A DNA stretch of 8,371 nt, from positions 1 through 8,371 of the forward strand of contig JAZSBH010000159.1 of the NCBI GenBank assembly GCA_045602325.1, in the 5' to 3' direction. This DNA is from CAMEON01 sp045602325 (GTDB lineage: Bacteria; Bacillota; Clostridia; Oscillospirales; CAG-272). Made by a program: the position numbers and the translations under genes. The notes beneath the pieces are model-generated. The model worked only from the letters and a program-made list of their open reading frames with translations. It searched no databases and was not told the origin of the DNA. Positions 1 to 5,729 of this stretch are shown in pieces (within the stretch, counting starts at the first letter, position 1; each line of letters starts with the position of its first letter).

Positions 1-18
1 CCACCACCTAAACAGCGC

Positions 19-45
19 ACACATTTTGTTTTTCGCAAAATGTGT
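19..45. repeat. Perfect hairpin, 10-bp stem, 7-base loop
   Basis: ACACATTTTG at 19-28 pairs perfectly with CAAAATGTGT at 36-45 around the loop TTTTTCG. GCGC words at 15-18 and 51-54 could extend the pairing outward. It is the first unit of the mosaic. Confidence 0.9.
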
Positions 46-143
46 TGATTGCGCATAGGGTCGCCAAGACCCCAGAACCCGCACGAACGGCGGAGCGCCG
101 TCCGCGCGGAACTCACCGCTTTGCTTCTGCCCAAAGTCGCAAA

Positions 144-161
144 TTTATCCTGTCGGATAAA
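144..161. repeat. Perfect hairpin, 7-bp stem, 4-base loop
   Basis: TTTATCC at 144-150 pairs with GGATAAA at 155-161 around the loop TGTC. Two weaker 5-bp hairpins follow directly, at 165-177 (loop GTG) and 178-192 (loop AAACA). Confidence 0.75.
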
Positions 162-196
162 AGAAAACCGTGGGTTTCTGCCAAACAGGCAGTTAA

Positions 197-227
197 CCGC
201 GATGTTGGCGCTCCGCCAACATCGCGG
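197..227. repeat. Perfect hairpin, 14-bp stem, 3-base loop
   Basis: CCGCGATGTTGGCG at 197-210 is exactly complementary to 214-227, with only CTC between them. It is GC-rich and would be very stable as RNA or single-stranded DNA. GCAGTT (189-194) and AACTGC (238-243) could form an outer stem around it. Confidence 0.95.
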
Positions 228-260
228 CGCCATGGCAAACTGCGACTTGACAGCGTATCA

Positions 261-286
261 GCCCATTTGCCCACTGGCAAATGGGC
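261..286. repeat. Perfect hairpin, 11-bp stem, 4-base loop
   Basis: GCCCATTTGCC at 261-271 pairs exactly with GGCAAATGGGC at 276-286 around CACT. There is no T-tract on either side, so it does not look like an ordinary intrinsic terminator. Confidence 0.92.
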
Positions 287-308
287 GCGCAGATCAGGCG
301 AAAGGATC

Positions 309-341
309 CTTAAGGAAAGTACCGTGGGTACTTTCCTTAAG
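309..341. repeat. Perfect hairpin, 15-bp stem, 3-base loop
   Basis: CTTAAGGAAAGTACC at 309-323 pairs exactly with GGTACTTTCCTTAAG at 327-341 around GTG. Its right arm matches the left arm of the next hairpin (354-368) at 12 of 15 bases, which suggests the two units are related by copying. Confidence 0.95.
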
Positions 342-354
342 TGGCGTTCTTTTG

Positions 355-386
355 GTACTTTTCTTTCGACAAGGAAAGAAAAGTAC
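355..386. repeat. Perfect hairpin, 13-bp stem, 6-base loop
   Basis: GTACTTTTCTTTC at 355-367 pairs exactly with GAAAGAAAAGTAC at 374-386 around GACAAG. It is the last long unit of the mosaic before the cupin side. Read on the minus strand it is rich in T and C, so a secondary terminator role for the operon is possible but unproven. Confidence 0.92.
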
Positions 387-400
387 AGAAGAAACAATGT

Positions 401-422
401 GGGAGTTTAGTAATGAACTCCC
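401..422 (-). terminator. Possible terminator hairpin after the cupin gene
   Basis: GGGAGTT at 401-407 and AACTCCC at 416-422 form a 7-bp stem with an 8-base loop, about 25 bases past the cupin stop codon. On the minus strand the stem is followed by a sequence containing only short T runs, so termination would be weak. It may instead be one more unit of the hairpin mosaic. Confidence 0.4.
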
Positions 423-447
423 CGACAAACCCAAATTTGAACGCATC

Positions 448-774
448 CTACTGCTGTGGGACTACAGCCAGGAACACGATATCCTCGTCTCCGTCATTGA
501 TCATGGTATGCGCGCTTCCCTTGGGACAGTAGTGACACAGGCCGAGTTCAATGCGCTCTTCCGTGCCGTCCAGAATCATTTTGCCCGTGCCTGACAGGAA
601 GAAAATGATCTCGGCAGATGTGTCGTGGGTATGGAGGCCAATGGTATGGCCGGGAGAGAGGCGGCCCCTGAGAATCTTACAGAGGCTATCCCCCGCCATG
701 CAGGCATAAAATTCACCCACACCGCCCTTGAAATGGGGGAGAGTGGTCTCGGGAATCCTAGTGAAGTCGATCAT
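448..774 (-). CDS. Small single-domain cupin protein
   Basis: This 108-residue protein is a complete small cupin, a beta-barrel fold that usually holds one metal ion. Cupin motif 1 is seen as H48-x-H50-x4-E55-x6-G62. Motif 2 is seen as P84-x-G86-x2-H89-x3-N93. The four usual metal ligands (H48, H50, E55, H89) are all present. There is no extra domain or signal peptide, so it is cytoplasmic. Known relatives include sugar-binding, isomerase and oxygenase proteins, and nothing here picks out a substrate. The start is supported by AAGGAG seven bases upstream, which overlaps the stop codon of sfsA. It is the last gene of the five-gene operon, so its translation is probably coupled to sfsA. The fold is confident, the role unknown. 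Confidence 0.9.
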   Translation of the reverse strand: MIDFTRIPETTLPHFKGGVGEFYACMAGDSLCKILRGRLSPGHTIGLHTHDTSAEIIFFLSGTGKMILDGTEERIELGLCHYCPKGSAHTMINDGDEDIVFLAVVPQQ

Positions 775-785
775 AGGTTTTCTCC

Positions 786-1520
786 TTATAGTATTACGGG
801 GATGGAGGCGTCAGCGGTGACCGAAAGACGAAAGGTGCCGTCCTCGGCAGGACGGAGGCGGATCACGCAATCCACCGCAAGCACCTTTACCCCTGCTTCA
901 TGGGCTTCGCGCAGGGCATCACCGAACGCCTTGTGGGTCTCATCGTTGGGACGGAAAGAGTGGATCCCTTTCATCTGAATGACGAACAGGATATAAGCGG
1001 GATTCCCTTGCTCGGCAAGAGCCATGAGCTCGCGGATGTGCTTGACCCCGCGCTCGGTGGGTGCGTCGGGAAAGAGTGCGAGACCGTCCCGCTCCAGGGT
1101 ACAGCCCTTGACCTCCAGGTAGGCGGTGCTTCCCTCGCCGTTGGCGTTATGAATGCAGAAGTCAACGCGGGAGTCGCCATGGGTAACCTCGCGACGGATG
1201 GTGACGTCGGCCGAAAACAAACCGCTGACCGGCAACCACTCGGCGGCAATGTCATTAGCCGCCTGGGAGTCCATGTTGACGGTGACGGTGGTACCGTCGG
1301 GGCGGATCTTCTCCACCGCAACGAGATCGTACGGCGTCTTGCGGGCGGGATTGGCAGAGGCGGCCAGATAAACGGCAGAATCGGGTAGGAGCAATTCACG
1401 GCACCTGCCCGTATTCTTGACGTGAACCGCAAATACCTCGCCCTCCACGTCCACCAAAGCGATGAAGCGGTTGGGTCGTGAAATGAATCTGCCCTTTATG
1501 ATGGGGGTGGAGTAGGTCAC
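786..1520 (-). CDS. sfsA: SfsA family DNA/RNA nuclease
   Basis: This 244-residue protein has normal full length for SfsA, first described as a sugar fermentation stimulation protein in E. coli and now regarded as a PD-(D/E)XK nuclease. The N-terminal OB-like part shows RFISRPNRF (11-19) and HVKNTGRCREL (33-43). The nuclease core shows DSRVDF (116-121, D120), LEVKGCTL (135-142, E136 and K138) and FPDAPTERG (150-158), followed by HIRELMAL (161-168). All expected catalytic residues are present. The start is GTG, three bases after the stop of the upstream phosphatase gene and preceded by a purine-rich GGAAGGAAGG site at somewhat long spacing, so coupling is likely. The cellular role of SfsA is poorly known. 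Family assignment is very secure. Confidence 0.96.
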   Translation of the reverse strand: MTYSTPIIKGRFISRPNRFIALVDVEGEVFAVHVKNTGRCRELLLPDSAVYLAASANPARKTPYDLVAVEKIRPDGTTVTVNMDSQAANDIAAEWLPVSGLFSADVTIRREVTHGDSRVDFCIHNANGEGSTAYLEVKGCTLERDGLALFPDAPTERGVKHIRELMALAEQGNPAYILFVIQMKGIHSFRPNDETHKAFGDALREAHEAGVKVLAVDCVIRLRPAEDGTFRLSVTADASIPVIL

Positions 1521-1523
1521 GGC

Positions 1524-2012
1524 TTACCTTCCTTCCTGCTCCCGGGCTATGGGGATGAGTCTGTCCAGCCAGCCCTCGCAACCTTCCTCGATATCGCGGT
1601 AGGTCACGTCGAAGCGGTCGGTGTACCAGGGGTCGGCAACGTCGCCGCCCCGCGCGGTGGGCTCCATGAAGCGGTGGACTTTGCCGTCGGGGTCGGATCC
1701 GATGATGCGCAGGAGGTTGCGGATATTGTTCCCGTCCATGCAGAGCAGGTAGTCGTAGGCTGTGTAATCGGCTTTGGTAACCTGTACCGCGCGTTTGCCG
1801 TCGCAGGTAATGCCGTGCTTTTTCAGCTCGCGCTGGGCGGGGGGATAGACGGGGTTGCCCACGCCATTCCAAATCTCCTCAGTGGAGGTGGCGGCGGAGG
1901 CCACCGAAAAGAGGTGGGCTACCCCTCGCTCGGCGGCCTTTTGGCGGAAAACGAACTCCGCCATGGGGCTGCGGCAGATGTTGCCGTGGCAGATAAAGAG
2001 GATTCGGATCAC
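1524..2012 (-). CDS. Low-molecular-weight protein-tyrosine-phosphatase family protein
   Basis: This cytoplasmic protein of about 162 residues belongs to the low-molecular-weight tyrosine phosphatase family, cysteine phosphatases that remove phosphate from tyrosine (some relatives act on arginine). The P-loop is at the N terminus, C8-HGNIC-R14-S15, with C8 the nucleophile and R14 binding phosphate. The general acid is D127 in DPWY. The start chosen is the GTG at 2010-2012: it gives the usual MIRILFICHGN beginning and has GAGGT five bases upstream. A second GTG at 2022-2024 overlaps the aminotransferase stop and would add four residues. No tyrosine kinase or exopolysaccharide export gene is adjacent, so the substrate cannot be named, although a nucleotide-sugar epimerase lies about 6 kb away. 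Confidence 0.93.
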   Translation of the reverse strand: MIRILFICHGNICRSPMAEFVFRQKAAERGVAHLFSVASAATSTEEIWNGVGNPVYPPAQRELKKHGITCDGKRAVQVTKADYTAYDYLLCMDGNNIRNLLRIIGSDPDGKVHRFMEPTARGGDVADPWYTDRFDVTYRDIEEGCEGWLDRLIPIAREQEGR

Positions 2013-2020
2013 GGCAGACC

Positions 2021-3274
2021 TCACAGGGGATGCCGCTCGCGAATCACCGCAAAGGCCTCGTCGGCGATCTCGACGGTCTCGGCGATGTCCTCATCCGAAA
2101 GGGCGGCGTTGATGAAGTGGTTGTGGTGGTTGGTGAAGAACACGCCGCGCTTCACACACTCGGCGATCCACTCCTGGTGCAGGCGCAGAGTGGGATCGTC
2201 GGCTATGCGGAGGTAGAACAGGGAGGGAACTCCCGTGACGTTCAGATGGAAACCGTACTTGGTCGCAGTGGCTTTCAGTCCCTCGGAAAGCTTGGTTCCC
2301 TTTTCGATGAGAATGCGGGGGGAGTCGATACGCTTCATCTTCTCGATGCAGGCAATACCCGCGGCGAAGGGGACGGCGGACATCCAGTAGGAGCCGGTGT
2401 AGGACATGGAGGATACCGTGTTCTTGAGGAACTCCTTGCCGCAGAGGGCAGAGACGTTGTAGCCGTTGGCCAGGGCCTTGCAGAAGCAGATGAGGTCGGC
2501 CTCAAAGCCGAAGTAGTGATCCGAGCCCGCCAGATCCAGACGGAAGCCGGCACGGACGTCGTCCACGATGAGGACGGTGTTATTGTCGGTGCAGAGCTTG
2601 CGTACCTTCTGCCAGAAGCCGGGAGCGGGGAGCTGGTTGTCCATAAAGTTGCCGTGCATGTAGGGCTGGCCGATCACCGCCGCGATCTCGCCCTTGTAGG
2701 TGTCAAACATTTCAGCCAGCTGCTCGTAGTTGTTCCACTCACAGTAGAGATTGTGCATGACGTCCTCTTCGATGACGCCCGCATAGTCGATCTTCTGGGT
2801 CCAGGGAGCAACGCCGTGGTAGTAGCCCTTGAAGAAGATGATCTTCTTTCTGTGGGTGTAGGCGCGGGCGGTCATGACGGCAAGGGTGGTGGTGTCACCG
2901 CCGTTTTTGGCGAAGAACGCCCAATCGGCGCAGGCCACCGTATCCACCAAAAGATCGGCGAAGTCGATCATGACGGTGTTGGGGAGGGTGGTGCAGTCGG
3001 ATATGGCACGCTGACGGGCGGCGGCGGCATCCACGTCGGGATCATGGTAGCCCAGGATATTCGGGCCGTAGGCGCACATGTAGTCGATGAAACGGTTGCC
3101 GTCCAGATCCCAGAGATAGGTACCCTGAGCCTTAGAGGAGTACAGGGGAAATGCCTCTACGGGGACGTAACAGCCCTCGGCGGGTCCCTGGTGGCCGTAG
3201 ATACCCGAGGGAATGACCTTGACGGCGCGGGCAAAGGCCTCGCGGGATTTGGTGTAATCGTTGATCTTATGCAT
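2021..3274 (-). CDS. Class III PLP-dependent aminotransferase, glutamate-1-semialdehyde mutase-like
   Basis: This 417-residue protein is a fold-type I, class III aminotransferase most like glutamate-1-semialdehyde 2,1-aminomutase. The order of features is typical: GTYLWDLDGNRFIDY (51-65), phosphate loop NGGDTT (124-129), FKGYYHG (148-154), VDDVRAGFR (237-245, D238 for the PLP ring nitrogen), and K266 in FCKALANGYN as the Schiff-base lysine. Two motifs depart from the usual mutase: the phosphate loop is NGGDTT rather than NSGTEA, and DDV replaces DEV. No other heme-synthesis gene is present, so a true HemL role is unlikely. AAAGGAGG eight bases before the ATG overlaps the stop of the SCP2-like gene, so the two are co-translated. 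Substrate is unknown; a sugar or amino-acid derivative is possible. Confidence 0.9.
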   Translation of the reverse strand: MHKINDYTKSREAFARAVKVIPSGIYGHQGPAEGCYVPVEAFPLYSSKAQGTYLWDLDGNRFIDYMCAYGPNILGYHDPDVDAAAARQRAISDCTTLPNTVMIDFADLLVDTVACADWAFFAKNGGDTTTLAVMTARAYTHRKKIIFFKGYYHGVAPWTQKIDYAGVIEEDVMHNLYCEWNNYEQLAEMFDTYKGEIAAVIGQPYMHGNFMDNQLPAPGFWQKVRKLCTDNNTVLIVDDVRAGFRLDLAGSDHYFGFEADLICFCKALANGYNVSALCGKEFLKNTVSSMSYTGSYWMSAVPFAAGIACIEKMKRIDSPRILIEKGTKLSEGLKATATKYGFHLNVTGVPSLFYLRIADDPTLRLHQEWIAECVKRGVFFTNHHNHFINAALSDEDIAETVEIADEAFAVIRERHPL

Positions 3275-3288
3275 GGTAGTTCCCTCCT

Positions 3289-4047
3289 TTACGCCAGATA
3301 GATCGCCACGCGATCCAGAATACGGTTGATATTATCCACCTGGGAGATCATACCGCTGATGCGGACTTGTCCCATGCCCACGGCGGCAATGGCGTTGATG
3401 CGGCCGTCGAACAGGTCGCGAGCGGTGGTAAGGCTGTCGAACACCATTTGGGAGGTGATACGCTCGTCGTTGGGGGTATGGTTGAACATGAGGTGGTGAT
3501 CCTTGCAATGGATGGCCACGGCGAGGTCGTCTCCGATACCCAGCTTGATCTTGCCGTCGGTGATATTGGAGACCGAGAACATACCCACCTGATCGTGGTT
3601 GCCGATCTGGACGATGGCACGGCCGATGACGTAAAGCATGAGGGTGGTGGAGCGCTCAAAGAAGACGGGATCCGCCAGCTTTTCGGGCTCGGGACGGAGG
3701 TAGGCAGACAAAATATCGGTCAATTTGGTGAATGCGCCCAGCAAAAAGCCGATATGATGGAAGCCGCTGACAGGAATGGGGGTGCCCGTCCCGTCGATCA
3801 GGGCGTTGAACTTCTCGGGCGAGGGGAACCAGAGCTTGATGGAGCAGCCCTCGGTGCCTTTAACCATTTCGGCTTCTCCATCCTTAAAAATGAGGGTGGC
3901 TTTGGGGCCGTTCTTAACCGAAAAGCCGACTTTTATGTTTTTTCCCGCCACCAAAGCGGCGGCCTCGGGGTCAAGCTTTAGCAGGTGCGGGATAGCACCC
4001 AAAACAGCAAACAGGTTGCAGCGAGCAAGTACAGTGGTATCTTTCAT
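3289..4047 (-). CDS. SCP2-like (sterol carrier protein 2 fold) protein, possibly two domains
   Basis: This 252-residue protein has no signal peptide. Residues 37-115 show the SCP2-type pattern of a strand with a KDG turn (ATLIFKDGEAEMVKG, 50-64), then SIKLWFPSPEKFNALIDGTG (69-88) and a helix-rich end. Residues 155-250 show a similar pattern: IHCKD (179-183), a helix around FDSLTTARDLFDG (203-215), then GQVRISGMISQVDNINRIL (226-244). I therefore infer two tandem SCP2-like halves. SCP2 domains hold hydrophobic ligands in a pocket, but no ligand can be named here. It is the first gene of the operon, behind a strong promoter, with AAAGGAG six bases before the ATG. Tight spacing to the aminotransferase suggests the two work together. 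The family call is moderately sure. Confidence 0.7.
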   Translation of the reverse strand: MKDTTVLARCNLFAVLGAIPHLLKLDPEAAALVAGKNIKVGFSVKNGPKATLIFKDGEAEMVKGTEGCSIKLWFPSPEKFNALIDGTGTPIPVSGFHHIGFLLGAFTKLTDILSAYLRPEPEKLADPVFFERSTTLMLYVIGRAIVQIGNHDQVGMFSVSNITDGKIKLGIGDDLAVAIHCKDHHLMFNHTPNDERITSQMVFDSLTTARDLFDGRINAIAAVGMGQVRISGMISQVDNINRILDRVAIYLA

Positions 4048-4053
4048 GGGAGG

Positions 4054-4060
4054 CTCCTTT
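4054..4060 (-). promoter_or_regulatory. Ribosome binding site of the SCP2-like gene
   Basis: AAAGGAG on the minus strand lies six bases before the ATG at 4045-4047 and fixes this start. Confidence 0.85.
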
Positions 4061-4085
4061 CTTACGTTGGATTTATCTATTCCTT

Positions 4086-4114
4086 ATTATATCATAGTCG
4101 GGCTTTCGTGTAAA
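4086..4114 (-). promoter_or_regulatory. Sigma-A promoter of the five-gene operon
   Basis: On the minus strand a -35 TTTACA (4109-4114) and a perfect -10 TATAAT (4086-4091) are separated by 17 bases. Transcription should start near 4079, leaving a leader of about 32 bases before the SCP2-like gene. I see no clear terminator between the regulator stop at 4147 and this promoter, so read-through from the regulator gene may add to expression. Confidence 0.82.
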
Positions 4115-4146
4115 GGGTTTTCGCAGAAAGCGACAGAAAAATTCTT

Positions 4147-4806
4147 TCAAAGCAGTGTAAACCGATTCTTTTCCGCTGTCAGCACTCCCTCCCGTCGAAG
4201 TTTGCCGATCTCGGCAGAGAGGCCGCTGCGGTCTACCTCCAGGTAATCCGCCAGCTCCTGGCGGTCGTAGGGGATGGTGATGGTATTGCTTCCCTGCTCC
4301 TTAGCCTCCATGAGAAGGTAGGTCATCAGCTTGTCCCGGGTGGTACGCCCGGCCAGTATTTCCAGCTTGCGGTGGAACAGAAGGTTCTTGGCGGCGGTCT
4401 GCTTCATGAGGTTGAAAATGATCTGATTATGGAAGGAGCAGGCATTGCAGCAGGGCATGGTAATACGATGAATGTCGATCATGAGGATCTCGGTGTTATC
4501 CAAAGCAATCACATCCACGGGGAGGGCGTCCACCTCGGCGCAGGCGAAGGTCTCACCGAACAGACGGGGCGCGGTAACGGTAGCAACAATACTGCGGTTC
4601 CCGTAATAATCAGTGCGGGTGATGCGCACCTCCCCCGTCAGGACCACGCCCAAATGGGTAGGATGGTCGCCCTCGCGGAACACGGCTTCCCCGCGGGCAT
4701 AGCTTTTGACCGTCCCTCCGAGACAAGAGAGAAGGGACAGAAGCTGTTCGGGGTCAATGGCGGTAAACAGGGGGGATTTTTGGAGAATGGGCAAATATTT
4801 TTTCAT
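4147..4806 (-). CDS. Crp/Fnr family transcriptional regulator
   Basis: This 219-residue protein has the full Crp/Fnr layout. An N-terminal cyclic-nucleotide-binding-type beta barrel spans about 10-115, with ARGEAVFREGDHPTHLGVVLTGEV at 37-60. A dimerisation helix (about 124-150) leads to a C-terminal winged helix-turn-helix (about 155-219), where DRQELADYLEVDRSGLS (181-197) forms the turn. A cysteine cluster C119, C120, C123 followed by SFH sits at the start of the dimer helix, with C28 and C89 elsewhere; a redox or metal-sensing role is possible but inferred. The start at 4806 has GGAG five bases upstream; the frame stays open far upstream, but that part is antisense to the ferredoxin gene. 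It is divergent from the ferredoxin gene and probably controls both. Regulators of this kind beside ferredoxins recall HcpR of nitrosative-stress control; this identity is tentative. Confidence 0.93.
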   Translation of the reverse strand: MKKYLPILQKSPLFTAIDPEQLLSLLSCLGGTVKSYARGEAVFREGDHPTHLGVVLTGEVRITRTDYYGNRSIVATVTAPRLFGETFACAEVDALPVDVIALDNTEILMIDIHRITMPCCNACSFHNQIIFNLMKQTAAKNLLFHRKLEILAGRTTRDKLMTYLLMEAKEQGSNTITIPYDRQELADYLEVDRSGLSAEIGKLRREGVLTAEKNRFTLL

Positions 4807-4820
4807 AAAAACTCCGTTTT

Positions 4821-4834
4821 GTTGAAAATTCAAC
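4821..4834. promoter_or_regulatory. Candidate Crp/Fnr-type operator GTTGA-N4-TCAAC
   Basis: GTTGAAAATTCAAC is an inverted repeat of 6-base arms around AA. It has the same 5-N4-5 geometry as the FNR site TTGAT-N4-ATCAA. Its centre (4827.5) is at -41.5 from the predicted ferredoxin start and within the regulator's leader at about +10 to +23. The position suits activation of one gene and repression of the other. Confidence 0.65.
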
Positions 4835-4862
4835 AGACTTTCTGCTCTTATTATAGTATAAT
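4834..4862 (+). promoter_or_regulatory. Promoter of the ferredoxin gene, weak -35
   Basis: A perfect -10 TATAAT is at 4857-4862. At the 17-base spacing the -35 position reads CAGACT (4834-4839), a poor match, as expected for an activator-dependent promoter. The predicted start near 4869 gives a leader of about 40 bases. This -10 is next to the -10 of the divergent regulator promoter, so the two promoters probably compete for polymerase. Confidence 0.65.
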
Positions 4863-4878
4863 GGAGCCACAAAGTCAA
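4850..4878 (-). promoter_or_regulatory. Promoter of the Crp/Fnr-family regulator
   Basis: On the minus strand TTGACT (4873-4878) and TATAAT (4850-4855) are separated by 17 bases, close to the ideal sigma-A promoter. The predicted start is near 4843, so the inverted repeat at 4821-4834 lies just inside the transcript. Confidence 0.8.
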
Positions 4879-4908
4879 GAACAAATTCGATTTCGGAGGA
4901 AAAAATAT

Positions 4909-5667
4909 ATGAAACGCAAGATCATACACATCAACAGAGACCTGTGCAACGGTTGCGGAGCCTGTGCCGCCGCCTGCCACGAGGGAGCCATTGAAATGGT
5001 GGACGGCAAGGCTGTCCTGACCCGCGAGGACTACTGCGACGGTCTGGGCGACTGCTTGCCCGCTTGCCCCACGGGTGCGATCACCTTTGAGGAGCGTGAG
5101 GCTCCCGCCTACGACGAGGCGGCTGTTTTGGCCGCCAAGGCGCAGAAGGCACAGAGTAAGCCTCTCGCCCGTCCGACCGCGCCTGCTATGCCTGCCCATG
5201 GGGTCAGCGGCGGCGCAAAGCTCCCCTGCGGCTGTCCCGGCACCAACTCCAAGCGCATCACGCGGGACGAATCGGCTTGCTCGGTGTCCTCGGCACCCGT
5301 GACCAGCCGTCTGTCCCAGTGGCCCGTACAGATCAAACTGGTGCCCGTGAACGCGCCCTACTTTGACGGTGCCAACCTGCTCATTGCCGCCGACTGCACG
5401 GCCTACGCCTACGGCAATTTCCACGAGGAGTTCATCCGGAACCGCGTGACCCTCATCGGCTGTCCCAAGCTGGACGAGGGGGATTACGCCGACAAGCTGA
5501 CCGCCATCATCCAAAATAACAACATCAAGAGCGTGACCATCGTGCGGATGGAGGTTCCCTGCTGCGGCGGCATTGAGAACGCCGCCAAGCGAGCGATCCA
5601 AGCCAGCGGCCAGTTCCTGCCCTGGCGGGTGGTGACCGTGACGACCGACGGGCGATTGATCGAATAA
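4909..5667 (+). CDS. 4Fe-4S dicluster ferredoxin-like protein with C-terminal cysteine domain
   Basis: This 252-residue protein starts with a bacterial-type two-cluster ferredoxin domain (about 5-60). The first motif is complete: C13-x2-C16-x2-C19-x3-C23. The second is C43-x2-L46-x2-C49-x3-C53-P, with leucine where the second cysteine is expected, so the second cluster may be a 3Fe-4S or otherwise modified centre. A low-complexity Ala/Pro/Lys linker (about 65-105) follows, then a domain with CGC (107-109), SQWPVQIKL (136-144), NAPYF (148-152), C163, GCPKLD (184-189) and PCCGG (217-221). This second part is familiar from anaerobe ferredoxins often found near hybrid cluster protein genes, but its function is not established. 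CGGAGGA eight bases upstream fixes the ATG. It probably carries electrons in the cytoplasm, under control of the divergent regulator. Confidence 0.92.
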   Translation: MKRKIIHINRDLCNGCGACAAACHEGAIEMVDGKAVLTREDYCDGLGDCLPACPTGAITFEEREAPAYDEAAVLAAKAQKAQSKPLARPTAPAMPAHGVSGGAKLPCGCPGTNSKRITRDESACSVSSAPVTSRLSQWPVQIKLVPVNAPYFDGANLLIAADCTAYAYGNFHEEFIRNRVTLIGCPKLDEGDYADKLTAIIQNNNIKSVTIVRMEVPCCGGIENAAKRAIQASGQFLPWRVVTVTTDGRLIE

Positions 5668-5676
5668 GTTACGCAT

Positions 5677-5718
5677 AACAAAAGAAAACCTCTACGGCGG
5701 TAGGGGTTTTCTTTTGTT
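5677..5718. terminator. Strong bidirectional terminator between convergent genes
   Basis: A 19-base left arm AACAAAAGAAAACCTCTAC (5677-5695) pairs with 5700-5718 with a single T-G wobble around a GGCG loop. The arms are A-rich on one side and T-rich on the other, so it can act in both directions. It lies 9 bases after the ferredoxin stop and 11 before the transporter stop. Confidence 0.9.
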
Positions 5719-5729
5719 TCATCGCACCG

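Larger units (their letters stand above)
19..422. repeat. Mosaic of about ten different perfect hairpins, non-coding
   Basis: This stretch is dominated by short inverted repeats with tiny loops, each with its own sequence. Stems (left arm/right arm) are 19-28/36-45, 88-92/96-100, 144-150/155-161, 165-169/173-177, 178-182/188-192, 197-210/214-227, 261-271/276-286, 309-323/327-341, 355-367/374-386 and 401-407/416-422. A self-complementary TCCGCGCGGA lies at 101-110. An outer pair 189-194/238-243 could enclose the 197-227 hairpin. Open frames cross the region on both strands, but their translations look like no protein family and simply read through the palindromes, so I treat it as non-coding. 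It lies immediately downstream of the minus-strand cupin operon. Function is unknown: it could be a dispersed intergenic palindromic element, a structured 3' RNA, or a hairpin-based mobile relic. The palindromes are certain; the interpretation is not. Confidence 0.85.

Noticed and set aside
19..422. CRISPR array or integron attC array
   Set aside because: No direct repeat of constant length with spacers is present, no cas or integrase gene is near, and the hairpins differ in sequence and spacing.
42..594. Two overlapping plus-strand open frames (122 and 181 codons)
   Set aside because: They read through the hairpin mosaic and then antisense to the cupin gene; the translations are Arg/Pro-rich or resemble nothing known, and neither has a ribosome site.
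2030..3301. 423-codon plus-strand open frame
   Set aside because: It is exactly antisense to the aminotransferase, whose motifs are unmistakable; the Gly/Val/His-rich translation is typical of a GC-rich shadow frame.
4048..4146. Terminator for the Crp/Fnr-family gene
   Set aside because: Only weak, interrupted pairings (for example GTCG-CTTTC with GAAAGCCCGAC) were found, overlapping the next promoter, so I do not call one.
4372..4908. Upstream extension of the ferredoxin frame
   Set aside because: It is antisense to the regulator and includes the promoter region; the ATG at 4909 has a strong ribosome site and starts the ferredoxin domain directly.
4807..5676. Upstream extension of the Crp/Fnr-family frame to 509 residues
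   Set aside because: The extra N-terminal part is antisense to the ferredoxin gene and crosses the regulator's own promoter; the start at 4806 has a ribosome site and family-normal length.
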